A DNA stretch of 64,000 nucleotides from Zanthoxylum bungeanum. Taxonomy: Eukaryota; Streptophyta; Magnoliopsida; Sapindales; Rutaceae. The position numbers were made by a program, and so were the translations under genes. Of this stretch, positions 61,087-64,000 are shown in pieces (positions within the stretch are counted from its first letter, which is position 1; the number at the start of each line of letters is the position of its first letter). The stretch covers positions 28,878-92,877 of the forward strand of contig SKCR01034771.1 of NCBI GenBank assembly GCA_019454045.1, read 5' to 3'. A model generated the notes under the pieces. That model saw only the letters and a list, made by a program, of their open reading frames with translations, was not told the origin of the DNA and did no database searches.

Positions 61087-63621
61087 TGTAGGACACAGAA
61101 ATCGGTGACGATGTTCCAGGCTCGCGGTCCGGTCGGGAGTACGGAGTAATCCGCCGGGGACTAAACCTGAGAATAATGGAGTCGCCACCCAATGTGAACT
61201 GGGAAATGATTTAAGGCCGCACTCACCCCTCGCAAGGGAAGACCTCAAACCATTGGGTTCGGAATGGTCCCTTACTTATGCCACTTATAATGAAAGGATT
61301 TGTGCAATAATCTAACCGAGTCTACGCAACATACATACGCAAGAATAACCTACATCTAAGTTCGCACACAACCTATACCTAAGTTTGTATAAGACCTATA
61401 TCTAAGTTTGCATGCATAAAAGTAAGTCGGAATAATGGCAAGCACACAATCTCATGAATACATTAAATTAATACATGCGGAAATATAGATAAATCATGCA
61501 TAAAATAACATACTAAACAGCTAAACCATGCATAAAAATAACAGACTAAACAATTAAATCCTGCGTAAAAATAACATACTATTTCTAATAAACAATGAAT
61601 AAACACATGATCGGATGAAACGAAATATGTGCGTCTCTCAAGCGGTACGTGGAATTGTATCCCAAGTACAGACCATACTACCGTCCATTCAGATTTGGCT
61701 ATGGAATTTACGTATGGATTTCCATCCGAAATACCGCAAGAGATAACACATATTTCATTCATCCCATGGCCATAATTTTCAAGAATCCACAATATACATG
61801 CGAAGAAATAATACTAAATAACAAAAAAGAACGGGAATAAATAAAAAAAATGGTGCCCTCAGGTCTAACCTCTTAAGTCGTCTCTTAGAAGTGTGTTACG
61901 CGGTTGTCGGAAGGGTTGGTGCTCCGTGACTTTTTCGATTTACTGATTTTCTGTTTTCCCTCGTCGCCTCGCTATTTTGGGCTGCTGTTTCCTCTATTTT
62001 TGCTGTTGTTTTCTGGTCGTTATTTTTGGTTGTTGTTTGCGGTTTTGGATGCAGTTTTTGGTGGACTAGTTTGCAGTTTTAGGTGCAGTTTTTAGTGGAC
62101 TGGTTTGTGGTTTAAAAGGTGCAGTTTTACGGGTTAGTTTTGGTTGGTTTAGTCAGTGAAGTGGGATGTTGTTCTGGTTGCTATTGGCGTGAATGTGAAT
62201 GAGTTGCTGGGTGTGCATGAATGGGGTGTTTACGTTCGGCCATGAGGGTTGTTGTTGTTCACGGTCAGTGGGTTGTGTGGGTTGATTTTGACACGAGGGC
62301 GTGCGTGAGGTGAGGGCTTTTAGGGTTGCTTTGTGCGTGTATTCAGGAGGTTGTTTGAAGGGCTTTGTGCGTGTATTCAGAAGGCTGTTTGAAGGGTTTT
62401 GGCGTGTATTCAGAAGGCTGTTTGAAGGGCTGCCGAGTGTCTTTGATGAGAGGGGCTGAGCATGTGCTTATGTAGGTTTGATCCGGCTTGTGGGTTTTGT
62501 GAAGGCTAGGGGTTGTTAACGTGAGTTGAAGGTCTTCACGTAGTCTGCACGAATGGGCAGTTTAGTCGGTTGAGGGAGAGAGAATGTGGCGTGCGTGAGG
62601 TGAGGGCTTTTAGTGTTTTTGTGGTGATGGTGCCGTGTTTCCAGAGAGAGAGATGAAGGTGTGCGTGAGGGGATGACCTTTAGGGTTTTTGTGGTGATGG
62701 TATCGTGTTTCCAGAGAGAGAGAGTGGCGTGATCTGTCTTATTGCCGAGTGAGAGAAGAACCGTGAATGACCAGGGTTTGTTGTTTTTGTGAGAGTGGCG
62801 TGGAAGAAGAAGGTTAGGCTGTGAACTGTTAGGGTTTTGTCGTTACTGAGTTTGAGAGGAGGAGAGCTCATGTGGCTTTAGCTATTAGGGTTTTTTCTTT
62901 TTTTGGTTTCTGAGAGAGAGGGGGCATGAGAGAGCTCTAGGAGGGGAAAAGGCTTGGTTTAAAGTCATTTTTATAGGAGAGGGTTGAGGTTATCCTTGTA
63001 TGGGAAGGGAAAGAAATGTGTAATTATGAGGGAAATCTCTAATTAGTGTGTCATAAGGAAAAATCTATTTGTTTTAGGAAGGTAATTTGTAGGATTTGAT
63101 TTGATTTTATTTAGTTTAGGCATGTGAGTTAATTTATTTAGGAAGGTGATTTATGAGATTTGATTTCATTTCATTTAGTTTAGGAATGAGATTTAATGTA
63201 ATTCTTTTAATTCAGGAAGGTGATTTGTGAGATTTGATTTGATTCTTTTAATTCGGGAAGGTGATTTATTTAGATTTCTTTAATTCGGGAAGGTGATTTA
63301 TTTAGATTTTAACATGTGTTTAATGTGTTTGCATATTTTTGGATGTGATTTAATGGGCTTTGAGGCTTTATGGGCGTGTGGTTGGAAGGCATGGGCATAT
63401 GGTTGGTTGTTTTGGTGGGTTTGGTGCGGATTGCGGGGGTTTTGGGCCAAGGATAAGTTCTAAAACAGAGGTTCAACGAGCAAACCCGAAGCTAAGCAAA
63501 CGAATTGAGTCCAACAAGATATTGATTTCTGGATTTCCCTTCCGACGTCTGTAACTTAAAGAGTAGTGCCTCCGCACGAGGCTCATAATTGGGACTTATA
63601 TGCAAAAATACAGTGCCTACA
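61087..63621 (-). repeat. 5' LTR of minus-strand LARD
   Basis: 2535 bp, the partner of 54311-56863. TATA box on the minus strand at 62968-62975. Confidence 0.92.
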
Positions 63622-63626
63622 CTGCC

Positions 63627-63749
63627 CCAGATTTAATTGATCAAATTTTAACCTTTGAACCACAAATTGACCCTATCATTTCCAAGATAAAATGGTCTGA
63701 TGATGATTGTGGTAAGAAGCGTCGGATAAATCTGGATCTTAACCTTTAA
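63627..63749 (+). pseudogene. captured LOG-like gene, unit 2, last 40 codons
   Basis: After the CTGCC duplication the LOG frame resumes in phase (PDLIDQILTFEP) and runs open to TAA 63747-63749, ending KKRRINLDLNL. It matches 49063-49187 of unit 1. The tail LDLNL fits the LxLxL pattern of EAR-type motifs, although similar basic-plus-LDL tails may simply be normal in some LOG clades. Confidence 0.85.
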
Positions 63750-64000
63750 TTTCCCTTTAGAATTTCAGCTAACCAGGTACTATCTTCTAAACTCATGCTT
63801 CTACTTTTTCAGACATTGGGGACAATGTCTCATTTAGGTTTGGGGGTGAGGAATAGTTGACTAGTATCTTTTTATTTTCTTGTATCTTGTTATTTTCTTG
63901 TTTTAATTTTTAGTCCAAAATTTTTTGAAAAATACAAAAATCAAAAAAATATTTGTGTTTTTGTGTTTTTAATTTGATTAATCGGGTCAAAAAAAATATT
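63750..64000 (+). other. Athila-type 3' untranslated region, unit 2 (partial)
   Basis: Near-identical to 49188-49430 and including the internal polypurine-like TTAGGTTTGGGGGTGAGG near 63834. The window ends before the next LTR. Confidence 0.8.

Larger units (their letters stand above)
54311..63621 (-). mobile_element. gag-less Tat-like element (LARD), minus strand
   Basis: 9311 bp, LTRs 54311-56863 and 61087-63621, perfect target duplication CTGCC (54306-54310, 63622-63626). PBS and polypurine tract are identical in type to the TR-GAG-like element at 19047-30586. The leader, the U5-like end, the post-gag stretch and the GAGGCCCACATCAGTATCAG array are also homologous. Gag, however, is reduced to an upstream stub and replaced by about 1.2 kb of unrelated sequence, so it encodes no retroelement protein. 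Confidence 0.92.
35861..64000 (+). mobile_element. defective Athila-like gypsy tandem array carrying LOG
   Basis: LTR (35861-46148, interrupted), body 1 (46149-50370), LTR (50371-51461), body 2 (51462 to beyond 64000, interrupted). Each body starts abruptly in RNase H immediately after the LTR, with no PBS, gag, protease or RT. It then has integrase, a small cysteine-rich ORF, a captured LOG gene and an Athila-type 3' region with GCTCGAGGACTAGCAAA before the polypurine tract. The identical LTR/RNase H junction in both units shows the deletion predates the duplication. Body 2 continues at 63627-64000 after the nested element. Confidence 0.85.

Overview
The window is plant nuclear DNA, probably from a eudicot. 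It is AT-rich and consists almost entirely of nested LTR retrotransposons of the Ty1/copia, Athila-type Ty3/gypsy and Tat-like gag-only (TR-GAG/LARD) kinds, plus hAT-type MITEs, a tRNA-derived SINE and the end of a CACTA transposon. I see no ordinary host gene with a confident exon-intron structure, no tRNA or rRNA gene and no CRISPR array. The species cannot be named from what I can see.

Layout. 1-201 is a CACTA terminus. 202-5036 is AT-rich non-coding DNA with a MITE-like inverted repeat and a SINE flanked by a 15-bp target-site duplication. 5037-6568, 18605-19046 and 30592-31280 look like one older sequence cut into three by two insertions. The first is a 12-kb plus-strand copia element (6569-18604), which itself carries a related solo LTR (10111-12102). 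The second is an 11.5-kb TR-GAG-like element (19047-30586). A minus-strand copia solo LTR (31281-33286), homopolymer tracts and three GC-tipped hAT-type MITEs (34251-35860) follow.

From 35861 to the end lies the most interesting part: a tandem LTR-body-LTR-body arrangement of a defective Athila-like element. It lacks PBS, gag, protease and RT. Each body has the tail of RNase H, an integrase, a small cysteine-rich ORF and a captured, intron-free copy of a plant LOG gene (cytokinin riboside 5'-monophosphate phosphoribohydrolase). A minus-strand copia element (36741-45966) sits in the first LTR. A minus-strand gag-less Tat-like element (54311-63621) splits the second LOG copy, which otherwise reads open over 217 codons.

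The candidate for an undescribed system is this retroelement cassette of integrase, a cysteine-rich ORF that faintly resembles the nucleic-acid-binding protein of carlaviruses, and LOG. Both accessory ORFs are preceded by splice-acceptor-like sequence, and the upstream LTR carries a cluster of G-box/ABRE motifs. All pol genes in the window are broken, so nothing here is autonomous. Whether LOG or the small ORF is expressed cannot be judged from sequence alone.
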